Of a DNA stretch of 64,000 nucleotides, positions 37,616 to 46,145 are shown one piece after another. Where the stretch lies: the NCBI GenBank assembly GCA_020634975.1, contig JACKAQ010000001.1:1736001-1800000 (forward strand). The letters are read 5' to 3'. Source of the stretch: JACKAQ01 sp020634975 [NCBI: Calditrichia bacterium]. Its GTDB lineage: Bacteria > Calditrichota > Calditrichia > RBG-13-44-9. Position 1 is the first letter of the stretch; each line of letters opens with the position of its first letter. A model generated the notes under the pieces. That model was given only the letters and a program-made list of their open reading frames with translations, was not told the origin of the DNA and searched no databases. Both the position numbers and the translations under genes were made by a program.

Positions 37616-38018
37616 GTTTCCCTTTTCCTGCGGGTTTTCCCGGTGAAATATTGAGCAATTTGCGGTTGAGCAGGGTTAATCCGCCCAAAATCGCACCGCT
37701 GGCAGCGCCGATAAATAAAGATACGAGAATCAGATACAGCTTGGGGTTCAACGGCACATCGTAAATTTCCGGATAATTTATCGCCCAGCGATCAAAAAAT
37801 ATTACTGTGAGAATCGAGGAAAAAATAGCTGACAGCAATCCAACGGCAAACGCGTGCTGAAACAGTTGCTCGCCCACTTTTTTGGCGAGAACAAATGATG
37901 CAACAACCCAGAATAAGAGCCACAACACCCATTCAACGCCCACGGTTAAACCCAACACAGCCAGTGCGCCCATCACAAACCCGAAATCAGACAGCAATGT
38001 GACCAATCGCCAATTCAT
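37602..38018 (-). CDS. Small four-helix membrane protein, unrecognised
   Basis: A 138-residue protein with hydrophobic helices near 12-25, 27-43, 55-75 and 95-118, and a basic tail (GKPAGKGKRAKK). The layout recalls small DUF4199-like or CvpA-sized membrane proteins but no family is clear. Its 3' end overlaps the trmK-like start by 14 bases, so the two are probably one operon. Confidence 0.7.
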   Translation of the reverse strand: MNWRLVTLLSDFGFVMGALAVLGLTVGVEWVLWLLFWVVASFVLAKKVGEQLFQHAFAVGLLSAIFSSILTVIFFDRWAINYPEIYDVPLNPKLYLILVSLFIGAASGAILGGLTLLNRKLLNISPGKPAGKGKRAKK

Positions 38019-38134
38019 ATTGTCCCCAATTTTTCAATTTTCCAGCATATTGATTTATTGTGCAGTACATTAAGTTTACGGAGAAAGCGGCATATTTTCA
38101 AGCCCCAAGCGAAGCTGCGGAGTTTACATTTGCT

Positions 38135-38163
38135 TTGCATTTTTAATAGGTGCGTATTATACT
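38135..38163 (+). promoter_or_regulatory. Sigma-70-type promoter for PTS EIIA gene
   Basis: TTGCAT, an ideal 17-base spacer, and TATACT. It ends 50 bases upstream of the ATG at 38214 and would also drive the prenyl synthase gene. Confidence 0.6.
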
Positions 38164-38213
38164 TTAATGCAGTTTAACAGGCACCATTTTTAGCAGAGGA
38201 TAAGCAAATCCAC

Positions 38214-38666
38214 ATGAAACTTTCGGACGCTATCGACGAAATTATCATCGAAATGTCGCCCGCCGATGGCGATAAATTTTCGGTTATCGAGCACTTGCTG
38301 GATGTGGCAATGACCGCAGGAAAAGTGCAAAACCGCGAGCAGGCGCTCAACGATCTGATCGAACGGGAACGGTATCTTTCCACCGGATACGAAAACGGGC
38401 TGGCAGTGCCGCACGCCAAATCCACCGCGGTTTCCGAAATTGTGCTGGTTTTCGGGCTCTACCGGGAAGGCATCGATTTCGATTCGCTGGATGGATTACC
38501 CACCCATTTTGTGTTTTTGCTGCTCTCGCCGGTGGATACCAGCGGTCCGCATTTGCAGGCACTGGCGTTGCTGGCGCGCAATTTCCAAACCCCGGAAATT
38601 ACTCAGCAACTGCTGCGTGCATCAACACTAACTGACGTGCATAACATATTGAAAACATTTAAGTAA
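38214..38666 (+). CDS. Stand-alone PTS EIIA (PtsN/fructose-type) protein
   Basis: A 150-residue EIIA domain of the mannitol/fructose/PtsN type. The phosphorylated histidine is H67 in GLAVPHAKS, preceded by the usual RERYLSTGYENG loop. The C-terminal half has VFLLLSPVDTSGPHLQALALLARNF, which is broken here by its typical Pro-Val-Asp turn. With no EIIB/EIIC gene nearby it is more likely a regulatory PtsN-type protein than a sugar-uptake subunit. It lies 36 bases before the prenyl synthase gene and probably shares its promoter. Confidence 0.92.
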   Translation: MKLSDAIDEIIIEMSPADGDKFSVIEHLLDVAMTAGKVQNREQALNDLIERERYLSTGYENGLAVPHAKSTAVSEIVLVFGLYREGIDFDSLDGLPTHFVFLLLSPVDTSGPHLQALALLARNFQTPEITQQLLRASTLTDVHNILKTFK

Positions 38667-38702
38667 GATCCACTAAACAGAACCCCAAACCCCCAGAGTT
38701 TT

Positions 38703-39674
38703 GTGAACCTCGCATCCAACCTGAAACAACCACTCGCAGAAATTGAACAGCGCCTGATTGACTGCGTTCCCAAAGATTTCCCGGTTTCGCTACGGGCGCC
38801 CATTCAGGATTTTTTGAAAATGCCCAGTAAAAAAATCCGTCCGCTGTTGGCGATTTTCGCCAGTCAGGCAGTCGGCGGCAGCCAGGCAGATGCGCTGCCC
38901 GCAGCCACAGCGGTGGAGCTGTTTCACGATTTTACATTGATTCACGATGACATTATGGATCAGGATGAGCTGCGCCGGGGATTTCCCACACTGCATATCA
39001 AATACGACGAAAGCACCGCCATTTTGGCCGGCGATGCGCTGATCGGGCTGGCATTCCGGGAATTGATGCGTTCACCCGCCGATGCCCGCGATCCTGCCGC
39101 CGAAATATTTACCGAAGCGCTGGTTCGCGTGTGCGAAGGGCAGGCGCTCGACAAAGAATTTGAGAGCCGTAACGATGTGCAGCTCGATGAATATCTGGAT
39201 ATGATCGCCAAAAAAACCGCCTGGCTGATCCAGACATCCTGCGCGCTGGGCGCGATTTGCGGCAGCGGTACGCCGGAGCAAGTGCAACACCTCAGCGATT
39301 ACGGCTACAATTTGGGCATGGGATTTCAGATTCAGGATGATCTGCTCGATTTTGTGGCAGACGAAGTGAAGCTCGGCAAAAAAGTCGGCAGCGATTTCCG
39401 GATGCACAAAACCACTTACGTCACCCTCAAATACCGCGAAATGCTCGACGCTGATCCTGCGTTGCAAGCAACCTATCCACGGGATTTACAGCAATACAGC
39501 GATTTCCCGGCATTCCAGAAAGCGCTGCGGGAACTGCAGATTATCGAAGCGGGCGAGCAGGCAGCCACAACCTATTTCGACAAAGCACTGGCAGCACTCA
39601 AACAGGTGACGCCACAGGAATCCGGCAATCCGCTCTATCTGATCACGACTTTTCTTCAGGAGCGCCAGTATTAG
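38703..39674 (+). CDS. Polyprenyl diphosphate synthase (GGPP-type suspected)
   Basis: A 323-residue trans-isoprenyl diphosphate synthase starting at GTG 38703. The first Asp-rich motif is DDIMD (82-86), followed by RRGFPTLH; the second is QDDLLDFVADE. PSKKIRPLLAIFA is the usual diphosphate-binding Lys/Arg region. The residue five before the first motif is F77, and residue four before is Thr. In archaeal type I GGPP synthases an aromatic at that -5 position limits the product to C20, so GGPP is a fair guess. The gene overlaps the convergent XRE gene by 32 bases at its 3' end. Confidence 0.92.
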   Translation: MNLASNLKQPLAEIEQRLIDCVPKDFPVSLRAPIQDFLKMPSKKIRPLLAIFASQAVGGSQADALPAATAVELFHDFTLIHDDIMDQDELRRGFPTLHIKYDESTAILAGDALIGLAFRELMRSPADARDPAAEIFTEALVRVCEGQALDKEFESRNDVQLDEYLDMIAKKTAWLIQTSCALGAICGSGTPEQVQHLSDYGYNLGMGFQIQDDLLDFVADEVKLGKKVGSDFRMHKTTYVTLKYREMLDADPALQATYPRDLQQYSDFPAFQKALRELQIIEAGEQAATTYFDKALAALKQVTPQESGNPLYLITTFLQERQY

Positions 39675-40020
39675 TCCGGGACATTTGGCGCATGAGGTTT
39701 AACAGGGCGTTTTGCAGCGCCTCCGGCAACTCCCGCCACAATGCCAGCAGCGCAGCTTCCCTGCCGTAACCGGGCACCGGCTCCTGCACAGCCAGCAATG
39801 GTGCGGCATTCGCATCACCCGTTAACAGCCATTCCATCGAACACTTCCCCAATTTTGACAATTGAAAAAGCACATCCGGCGGCGGTATTCTTCCAGCGAG
39901 ATATTGCGATACAGCCGGCTGGCTGATGCCCAGCCAGTTTGCCAAATCCTGTTGGGTCATTTCCGCATCGCGCATGATTTGCTGAATGCGCTCCGCGATT
40001 TGTTTGCCATTCATCTTCAT
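39643..40020 (-). CDS. XRE-family transcriptional regulator
   Basis: A 125-residue protein with an N-terminal Cro/C1-type helix-turn-helix (QIAERIQQIMRDAEMTQQDL, then NWLGISQPAVSQYLAGRIP), and a C-terminal region with PVPGYGREAALLALWREL that may dimerise. It is divergent from the DUF2851 gene, and a palindrome between them is a candidate operator. Its 3' end overlaps the prenyl synthase gene by 32 bases. The genes it controls are not known. Confidence 0.9.
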   Translation of the reverse strand: MKMNGKQIAERIQQIMRDAEMTQQDLANWLGISQPAVSQYLAGRIPPPDVLFQLSKLGKCSMEWLLTGDANAAPLLAVQEPVPGYGREAALLALWRELPEALQNALLNLMRQMSRTNTGAPEEKS

Positions 40021-40091
40021 TCTCGCTCCGGTAAAATATTTTATATTATTGGCTCTTGAGCTATTTTGAGAAATAACAAAACTAAAAAATA

Positions 40092-40103
40092 CTGAAATTT
40101 CAG
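40092..40103. promoter_or_regulatory. Candidate operator: perfect palindrome CTGAAATTTCAG
   Basis: A 12-bp perfect palindrome in the 147-base gap between the divergent XRE and DUF2851 genes. A second small palindrome (GCTCTTGAGC) lies near 40052. Both are of a size that a Cro/C1-type dimer could bind. No experimental support. Confidence 0.4.
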
Positions 40104-40167
40104 ATCGCTATTGCCAAATCATATCACGATTGCTATATTACAAACAAAATATCACAAATACAATACA

Positions 40168-41493
40168 ATGATTGCAATATCGCCACCATCGATTCCGGAG
40201 CGCTGGCTGCACTGGAGCTATCGCGAAGCCATCGGGCTGCCGCCGGAAATCCGGGGAACCCGGAACGAGCGCATCCGCATATTGCAACCCGGAACGCTCA
40301 ATTTTGGCAATGGTCCGGATTTCCGGAGCGCGCTGCTGGAAATCGACGGTGTTCGCCAAATCGGTGATGTGGAAATTCACATATCACCGGAATGCTGGTA
40401 TCAGCACGGGCACGATCACGACGAACGCTACGGGCAGGTTTGCCTGCACTTGCTCTGGGATGCGCCAAAAGGCATTCCCGAACGGCTGGCGCAACGTTTT
40501 TCCCACGTGCTGCTCTCGGGTCAGTTGACGATGCCGGTTGAAACATGGCGGGAAACCATGCAAACGCTCGAGAGTAGCGCATCGCAACCGCCTGATATTG
40601 CTGATGTTACACTACATGAACTTGCCGGTTTCGCCGAACAACGCTTTCGCCGGAAAGTGCAGAAAATGCGTGACTGGCTGAGTCATTTTTCACCGGAGGA
40701 CGTGCTGTTTCTCTCCCTCGGCGAAACGCTGGGCTACAGCGCAAACAAAAACGCGTTCCGGCAATTGCTCTGGCAGTTCCCGGCTTCCCGGCTGGGTGGA
40801 ACGTTTTGCTCACCGGGGCATTCGCCGATGGATGTCTGGTTTTTTCTGGTATATGCGGGCGGGCTCGGCGAGCTGTTGCTGCGGCAATCTGCTTTCCGGC
40901 AAAGCGGGGCGTTTCCGCTACTGTTCAACCAGCACATCCGCAACTGGCAAAACCGGATGATATTTCCGGTGCTTTCAGCGACAGATTGGCATTTTTCGCG
41001 GCTGCGGCCGTTCAACAGCCCCTTTATCCGTTTAGCCGGATTTGCTGCAATCTGGTTCAACTTTCGCAATACCGGGCTCTTCGAAATCCTGCTGTCTATT
41101 GCCCGGGAACGCCTGCCGGAAAGATTGTTGCGCAATCGCTGGCAATCCGCCATTGATATCCGGCTGCAGCCGGCTTTTATCCGCAATTTGCAACACATGC
41201 TCGGCTTCAGGCAATTGCCCGAACGGGCAGCGGGAAACCAGCGCCAACGCCAGTTTTTGCTAAACGCCGTGTTGCCGCTGATGCACAGTTGGGCAGAACA
41301 GGGCGGAAATTTCGGGTTTCTGCAATATATCGAGCATATTTTTGAACAATTTCCGTCAACCGAAACACCGGAGATGCTCAACCATTTTATCGGCGGGCTG
41401 GATCGCCGGCATCCGTTCCGGAAAGGCGTTCAACGATCCGGTTTTTATCAACAGGGTTTGCTGGAATGGTCTGCGGGCAAAAAAAAAGCGTAA
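40168..41493 (+). CDS. DUF2851 family protein
   Basis: A 441-residue protein matching DUF2851, a conserved family of Bacteroidota, Ignavibacteria and relatives. The signature region is ILQPGTLNFGNGPDFRSALL, then GDVEIHISPECWYQHGHDHD and YGQVCLHLLWD. The Asp/Glu/His pattern (GPDF, VEIH, H-x-H) looks like a metal or nuclease-type site, but no activity is known to me. The ATG at 40168 is preferred to an upstream TTG; no clear ribosome binding site is seen. The last codons (Lys-Lys-Lys-Ala) lie in a terminator that belongs to the convergent gene. Confidence 0.88.
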   Translation: MIAISPPSIPERWLHWSYREAIGLPPEIRGTRNERIRILQPGTLNFGNGPDFRSALLEIDGVRQIGDVEIHISPECWYQHGHDHDERYGQVCLHLLWDAPKGIPERLAQRFSHVLLSGQLTMPVETWRETMQTLESSASQPPDIADVTLHELAGFAEQRFRRKVQKMRDWLSHFSPEDVLFLSLGETLGYSANKNAFRQLLWQFPASRLGGTFCSPGHSPMDVWFFLVYAGGLGELLLRQSAFRQSGAFPLLFNQHIRNWQNRMIFPVLSATDWHFSRLRPFNSPFIRLAGFAAIWFNFRNTGLFEILLSIARERLPERLLRNRWQSAIDIRLQPAFIRNLQHMLGFRQLPERAAGNQRQRQFLLNAVLPLMHSWAEQGGNFGFLQYIEHIFEQFPSTETPEMLNHFIGGLDRRHPFRKGVQRSGFYQQGLLEWSAGKKKA

Positions 41494-41516
41494 AAGACAA
41501 TTAGTCTTTTACGCTT
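41479..41516 (-). terminator. Strong minus-strand terminator overlapping the DUF2851 stop
   Basis: On the minus strand AAGCGTAAAAGAC and GTCTTTTACGCTT pair over 13 bp around a 5-base loop, and nine T's follow. It terminates the coiled-coil lipoprotein gene (ends 41569). The plus-strand gene uses the same bases for its last codons and stop. Confidence 0.9.
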
Positions 41517-41568
41517 GGGTTAGGGGGGTGATTGGGCTTTTTTTGCTCTATCTTTAGCGATTTTTTTC

Positions 41569-42450
41569 TTAGCTGTTGGCGGCGATCACCAGATACCGGA
41601 TCTTCCAGAATTCCTGGGGATTGGTAATTTCGAGAGTGGTTTTGCCTTCCGCCGATTTGTGCAACTGATAGGAATTCGGGTTGTGCGGCGATAATACTTT
41701 CACTTTGCCCGGCTCTTTATCAATCTGAAGATTACCAACTTCCACAATGTCCGCAGGGGTAAAATCGGCTTCGTCGAATCCGGCAGCTAACCGTTTGGTC
41801 TTACGCAGACCCAAGAATCCGCCTTTTTCTTCGATAATGCCTTTGTCTTTCAACTCATCTTCAGAAGCAACGATGTAATACACCGTATTCAACTGTTGCT
41901 GCTGCTGCTGAATCACCGTTTCTTTTTCCTTCAATTGCCATTCGGTTTCGTCGAATTTAATGTTCAACGCTGCAAGATCATCTTTCAACTGAGTGATGTG
42001 AACTTCACGTTCCTCAATCGCTTTGTTGAGGCTTTCGATGGTGCTGCTCAACGCATCATTTTTCACTTTTGAATCCTTAAAGCGTTGCTGTAATTCTGCC
42101 ATTTTAGCTTTACTGGATTTCAAATAGGTGTCGATGGATTGAACATTTGCCAACATTTTTTCGCGCAGCGGCGTTTTATCCTGTTCTTCAACATCGCTGG
42201 ATGCCCTGCTCAAAAAACCTTCGCGCTGACGAATTTGCTCCAGATTATCATAAACATCGTTAATGGTTTCGGAATATTCCTGCAGAAATTCGGACTGCGT
42301 TGCAGCTTCTTCCATTTTTTGTTCGTATTCCGCCTGAAGCTGCGCAATACGTTGTTCCATTTCTTTTACTTTTTTTTGGTCCGTACAACCCACAGCTACT
42401 ACGATTGTCAACACGGTTACAACTATCTTATAAAAACTTTTGACCGACAT
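41569..42450 (-). CDS. Coiled-coil lipoprotein
   Basis: A 293-residue lipoprotein from the ATG at 42450 (AAGGAG nine bases upstream); a longer in-frame opening lacks a site. The signal ends in VVAVGC. Residues 28-190 are nearly all heptad-rich Glu/Lys/Gln helix (KEMEQRIAQLQAEYEQKMEE and similar), predicting a long coiled coil with a Gln run near 185. The C-terminal 90 residues form a compact beta-rich domain (VYYIVASEDELKDKGII, then LGLRKTKRLAAGFDEADFT), seen in similar FCB lipoproteins. A structural or tethering role at the inner leaflet of the outer membrane is likely; function not known. Confidence 0.82.
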   Translation of the reverse strand: MSVKSFYKIVVTVLTIVVAVGCTDQKKVKEMEQRIAQLQAEYEQKMEEAATQSEFLQEYSETINDVYDNLEQIRQREGFLSRASSDVEEQDKTPLREKMLANVQSIDTYLKSSKAKMAELQQRFKDSKVKNDALSSTIESLNKAIEEREVHITQLKDDLAALNIKFDETEWQLKEKETVIQQQQQQLNTVYYIVASEDELKDKGIIEEKGGFLGLRKTKRLAAGFDEADFTPADIVEVGNLQIDKEPGKVKVLSPHNPNSYQLHKSAEGKTTLEITNPQEFWKIRYLVIAANS

Positions 42451-42534
42451 GCTGGCCAACTCCTTGATTAATGATACTTTTTTTTGACTCACAGCTAATT
42501 CTGGCGAACCAGTGTTTTTTCTTTTTTGCCAGGT

Positions 42535-42548
42535 TTGTTTATAAACAA
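42535..42548. promoter_or_regulatory. Perfect palindrome TTGTTTATAAACAA over a likely -10 region
   Basis: A 14-bp perfect palindrome 84 bases upstream of the coiled-coil lipoprotein ATG. Its centre can serve as a -10 box (TATAAA or TTTATA) for a TTGAAT at 42563-42568 on the minus strand, with 19- or 17-base spacing. It could be an operator or just an AT-rich promoter core. The rest of 42451-42736 shows no gene. Confidence 0.4.
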
Positions 42549-42736
42549 GCGGCGTGCCAAACATTCAACAAGATTATTTATTTTGAATATTTTCAACATC
42601 TTAGGGAAATTCAACTTCCAAAATATCCCTGAACGGGTAGTGTTCGGTTTTACACAATGTGTGCAAATAATTCTCGCAAAACCGGACAACGTGTTTAAAC
42701 GAACACAGTCATGGAGGATAAACGCATCATTTTTGA

Positions 42737-44389
42737 TTAATTTGTGGCGGAAGAATCCGGCAAGGCAGGCGTTTCGAAAATGGCAAATTGTTGATTTTCG
42801 TAAAGTGGGGCAACCGGGGGAAGGGCGATGCTTTTTTCATATATAACGAAACGGATATTGTTTTCACGGGCAACCGAAAGCGCATGTTGATGATAGAGCG
42901 ACGGAAAAGCGGCACGGTTCCACGGCAACGATAAGCCGAGCGCCTGCATCCGCGCCCACCAGCGGAAAATGGTTTTCCGGCTGTAGTTGTGCGGGGCACC
43001 ATCTTTGTAAGTGCCGTAAATAGGGCGTTTGGAAAAACTGCGGAAACCTTCGATATAAATCGGCGTCATCAACAGCGCATCTGTTGGTGTGTTTTGGGCG
43101 CACCACACCTGCATATCTTCCCACGGTGTTGTGAGGGTAGTGTCAAAAATGCGCCCGGTTTCGGCGATGCGCTCGATCGTTTTTTCGCCGGTTACCAACA
43201 GCACGGCAGCCAGCGTTCCGGCAAGGTAAATCCGTTGCCAGTGCACCGGCTGTCGCCAAAATAGATAAACCAGCAATAGCGCCAATCCGACCAATACGAT
43301 CATCCGCACAGACAGGGTGCGGTCGTCAATCACGTTTTCAATCATAAAAACAATGCCCAACAGTAGCCAGATGATCAACGGGCTTTTCGGTGAGTCGTTC
43401 GTCGTTGCTATCTTGTGGGCAATAAATGCACACAACACGATAAACAGAAAATAGGAACATCGCGCCAACTGCAATTGCAGCAAAAATTTGACGGTGAAAA
43501 CATCTGCAAGAACAAACAGCGCCAGCGCCGTAAGCGTACCCAGCACGACCGGCAGCAGTCGCCGGAACGCCGGATGATGCCGGAAAAACCACAACCCGAA
43601 TCCGGCTAAACCGAGATGCACCCAACGATCCGGCACCCATTGCGAGGCAAAAAATGAAAAGCGCATCCGCTGCCGCACCAAATCCAGCCAGAGTGAAACA
43701 TCAAACTGCGGTGGCGCGCCGGCGAGAATTTTCGGCAGCATCGGCAGCCAGCTTGGCGCAGAAATCAGCAAAAATATCGCAGCACTGCCAATTTTAGTAA
43801 AAACAGTGGTTTGGCGAAAACCCAACAGCCATTTGTAACCAAAAAACAGCGCAGCATACAGCGCCGTAAACGGGTGGAAGAGAAAAATGCTCCCGCAAAG
43901 CGCCGCGCCGGACAGCCAATTTCCGCGATCCAGCAACACAAACGCCAGCAACGCAATTGCAACGGCAACAACGTTCGGGTGAAAATAGCCGTAGGGATTC
44001 AGCCCGTATTCGCCCATTGCCGCGGCTGATGTGCCCAGCACAAGTGTCAGCGCCAAAACCAGCCATCCGTTATTTTCACCAAAAAACTGGCGATAAAACA
44101 GAAACACCGCCGCGATCATTAGTGCCGTCTGGAGAAAAAACAATCCCAGAAAAACGGTTTGCACATTGGCGACATTCAACAAAAGCGCGACTGCGTCCCA
44201 AATGTAAACCGGGTGATCGCCAAGCGTTTCGATCAGCAGATCGTTGTTCAGCAATGCGGGGTCAAATTTATGCCAGACAAACGCCAGATAGGTCGATAAA
44301 TCTCCGATACCTAGCTGGTAACCCTGCAAAATTGCCAACACAAAAAATCCTGCCAGCCATGCGGCTGTTTGCCATTGAATGGTGTTCAT
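42737..44389 (-). CDS. Polytopic membrane protein, DUF6798/glycosyltransferase-C-like
   Basis: A 550-residue protein from the ATG at 44389 (AGGG upstream). It has about eleven to twelve hydrophobic helices in the first 430 residues and a soluble C-terminal 130. The N-terminal LGIGDLSTYLAFVWHKFDP and GEYGLNPYGYFHPNVVAVAI resemble the loops of polytopic GT-C type glycosyltransferases. The C-terminus (WCAQNTPTDALLMTPIYIEG, then FRSFSKRPIYGTYKDGAPHN) fits a pattern in DUF6798-type membrane proteins. No acceptor or donor is known. It stands alone. Confidence 0.75.
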   Translation of the reverse strand: MNTIQWQTAAWLAGFFVLAILQGYQLGIGDLSTYLAFVWHKFDPALLNNDLLIETLGDHPVYIWDAVALLLNVANVQTVFLGLFFLQTALMIAAVFLFYRQFFGENNGWLVLALTLVLGTSAAAMGEYGLNPYGYFHPNVVAVAIALLAFVLLDRGNWLSGAALCGSIFLFHPFTALYAALFFGYKWLLGFRQTTVFTKIGSAAIFLLISAPSWLPMLPKILAGAPPQFDVSLWLDLVRQRMRFSFFASQWVPDRWVHLGLAGFGLWFFRHHPAFRRLLPVVLGTLTALALFVLADVFTVKFLLQLQLARCSYFLFIVLCAFIAHKIATTNDSPKSPLIIWLLLGIVFMIENVIDDRTLSVRMIVLVGLALLLVYLFWRQPVHWQRIYLAGTLAAVLLVTGEKTIERIAETGRIFDTTLTTPWEDMQVWCAQNTPTDALLMTPIYIEGFRSFSKRPIYGTYKDGAPHNYSRKTIFRWWARMQALGLSLPWNRAAFPSLYHQHALSVARENNIRFVIYEKSIALPPVAPLYENQQFAIFETPALPDSSATN

Positions 44390-44548
44390 CGCTGCCCTGT
44401 TGTTCTGTTTCGCGAAATTATACGCATTTTCGCTGAGAAAAAAAATTTGCAAATGAACGATGGATAATACAAAAGGTAAGTTTTTTGTGGTTATGTTGAC
44501 ACATTAGAAATGAGTGCTTCGCTGCTTCGTGAAAAATTTTGGGAGATA

Positions 44549-44926
44549 CTAAACTTCGGTTGAGGTGCCAGACGGCTCATCCGGCAATTCGCTGAGAATT
44601 TTTTCCAGTTTTGTTTTGAGGGAAGGCATGTTGCGGGTCATTTCCCGCCAAATGGTTTTGGCATTGATTTCGTGATATTCATCCACTAATGAGTGGCGGA
44701 GTCCGGCGATATTTTCCCAATCAATTTGCGTATGGACAGATTTTAGCTCCGGCGAAAGCCAGTGCGCCGCCTCGCCGATAATTTCCAGCCGTTTGAGCAT
44801 CGCCAGCACCATTGTTTTATCGATGCTGAAATCCTGAAAATAACCGTAATAGGCGTAGGATTCGATCTGTTGAATCATTTCCAGCATGATCTCGATACGA
44901 TGCCGGTCGTTCAGCGGACGCATCAT
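44549..44926 (-). CDS. HepT-like DUF86 protein with altered catalytic motif
   Basis: A 125-residue all-helical HEPN protein of the HepT/DUF86 family, normally the toxin (tRNA-cleaving RNase) of the MntA-HepT toxin-antitoxin pair. The C-terminal signature reads GLRHSLVDEYHEINAKTIW, where active members have R-x4-6-H (as in LRxxLVHxY). Here R77 is kept but the expected His is D82; the nearest His is eight positions from the Arg. The RNase is therefore probably inactive. The nucleotidyltransferase antitoxin normally just upstream is missing, apart from a short stub overlapping this start by ATGA. Confidence 0.85.
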   Translation of the reverse strand: MMRPLNDRHRIEIMLEMIQQIESYAYYGYFQDFSIDKTMVLAMLKRLEIIGEAAHWLSPELKSVHTQIDWENIAGLRHSLVDEYHEINAKTIWREMTRNMPSLKTKLEKILSELPDEPSGTSTEV

Positions 44927-44979
44927 TCTGCAATCGCCCGCGTTTTTTCAATATTTATTTTAATTTCTCCAATTTTCAC
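44923..44979 (-). pseudogene. Remnant of an MntA-type antitoxin 5' end
   Basis: An 18-codon frame from GTG 44979 (AAAGGG upstream) reads VKIGEIKINIEKTRAIAE and stops at TGA, overlapping the HepT ATG by ATGA. The sequence fits the N-terminal helix of MntA-like minimal nucleotidyltransferases, which usually continues as an FC...GI...LFGS stretch. It appears that everything after this helix was deleted, joining the antitoxin start to the toxin start. The length is too short for certainty. Confidence 0.45.
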
Positions 44980-45003
44980 TTACCCTTTATCCTTTTTCTT
45001 CAA

Positions 45004-45426
45004 TTAACCCATGCTAAAATCCCTGCGCGCGGCAGAAATTGTTATCGTAAACCCGGCAATAACATCGATTAACGACATAACCAGCAACGCAAAAAACGTA
45101 GAATTTCCGGCGATCGGTGCCCATAAAAACGCAACCATGTACGAAATAAAAACAAAGGTAGATAAAATATGTTCAACAATTTGAGCATCGGTTGAGCGGG
45201 TGGATTTAATAATTTCGATAAACAGGCAGAACAATCCGCCCAAAATAATGACATCTTTTATTTGAATAACCCAAAAAATACCAGATGGCAACATTACACC
45301 ACCCAACGCGACATCAAATGCTTCGCTTCCCACATCGGCGCTTCCACCCATAAAAAAAATAGCACCAATTGCCATATAAATTACCAAAACAATCCCGAAC
45401 AACGGGATAGATTTTACTGCTTGCAT
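45004..45426 (-). CDS. Four-helix membrane protein, unrecognised
   Basis: A 140-residue protein with hydrophobic helices near 8-27, 43-70, 88-104 and 108-128, starting with a good GAGGAGG site four bases upstream of the ATG. The pattern resembles small integral proteins of the DUF4337 or heme-A-synthase-like size class, but I cannot name a family. It ends 24 bases upstream of the antitoxin stub on the same strand. Confidence 0.75.
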   Translation of the reverse strand: MQAVKSIPLFGIVLVIYMAIGAIFFMGGSADVGSEAFDVALGGVMLPSGIFWVIQIKDVIILGGLFCLFIEIIKSTRSTDAQIVEHILSTFVFISYMVAFLWAPIAGNSTFFALLVMSLIDVIAGFTITISAARRDFSMG

Positions 45427-45536
45427 GCGGCCTCCTCAGCGAATATGCAGCGGTTAAAACACAGTATTTCTGTTGAAAATATATGATTATGGGGTGAATG
45501 AAGCAAACCTAAAAAGCTGCGGAACATATATTTACA

Positions 45537-45573
45537 AAAAAACGTGCATCCGGCAGATAGTGTCGGATGCACG
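45537..45573 (-). terminator. Rho-independent terminator
   Basis: On the minus strand GTGCATCCG and CGGATGCAC pair around an 11-base loop, and GTTTTTTTG follows. It ends the 45603-45989 transcript. Confidence 0.85.
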
Positions 45574-45602
45574 CTAAAATTTGTGGCTGGTCTGAGGTTC
45601 TG

Positions 45603-45989
45603 TTACCGGTTGACCAACAATTTTTTCTGAAGTTCGGTGCTGATCATCAGGAAAAACGCTTCGGCATCTTTGTAATTTTTCTTTTCCAGGGTGCTGAAAT
45701 TTTCCGGAAATTCGAGCACTTGCGTTGCCAGATAGGCTTTAAAGCGAATGCTTTCGGAAGCTCCGGATTCGGAAAGATTTTCCAATTCGGCCAATGCGGC
45801 ACCGGTTTCTTCTTCCGGGAACAACAGTTTCAGTTTTGCGATGTGGAACACTGCGGATTCCACAATTCCGACGTTATCGGATTTCAAAGATTTTGTGTAG
45901 CTTTTTACACCGCGGGTCAATGATTCCGGGGTTTGGGCTGCAACGGTAATGCTGAAGATTACCAAAAGGGTGGCGATAAACGTTTTCAT
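45603..45989 (-). CDS. Small exported helical protein, unrecognised
   Basis: A 128-residue protein with signal peptide MKTFIATLLVIFSITVAAQ and an all-helical mature part of about 108 residues. It starts with AAAGGAG seven bases upstream and is followed by a good terminator, so it is probably a real, singly transcribed gene. The helical pairs (GIVESAVFHIAKLKLLFPEE, AYLATQVLEFPENFS) recall HEAT-like repeat remnants in other FCB exported proteins. Function unknown. Confidence 0.8.
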   Translation of the reverse strand: MKTFIATLLVIFSITVAAQTPESLTRGVKSYTKSLKSDNVGIVESAVFHIAKLKLLFPEEETGAALAELENLSESGASESIRFKAYLATQVLEFPENFSTLEKKNYKDAEAFFLMISTELQKKLLVNR

Positions 45990-46145
45990 AATTTTCTCCT
46001 TTATTTTGAATTCGAACCGTGTTTTCTTTCGCTCAGTTATAGTTTACGGAAGTAGCTTATCATAGATGTTACCGCGTTGTAAATGGATGTCAAAAAATGT
46101 CACGGGAGAAAAAAGGATGCAGGATAATTGATAAAGGATAAAAAG

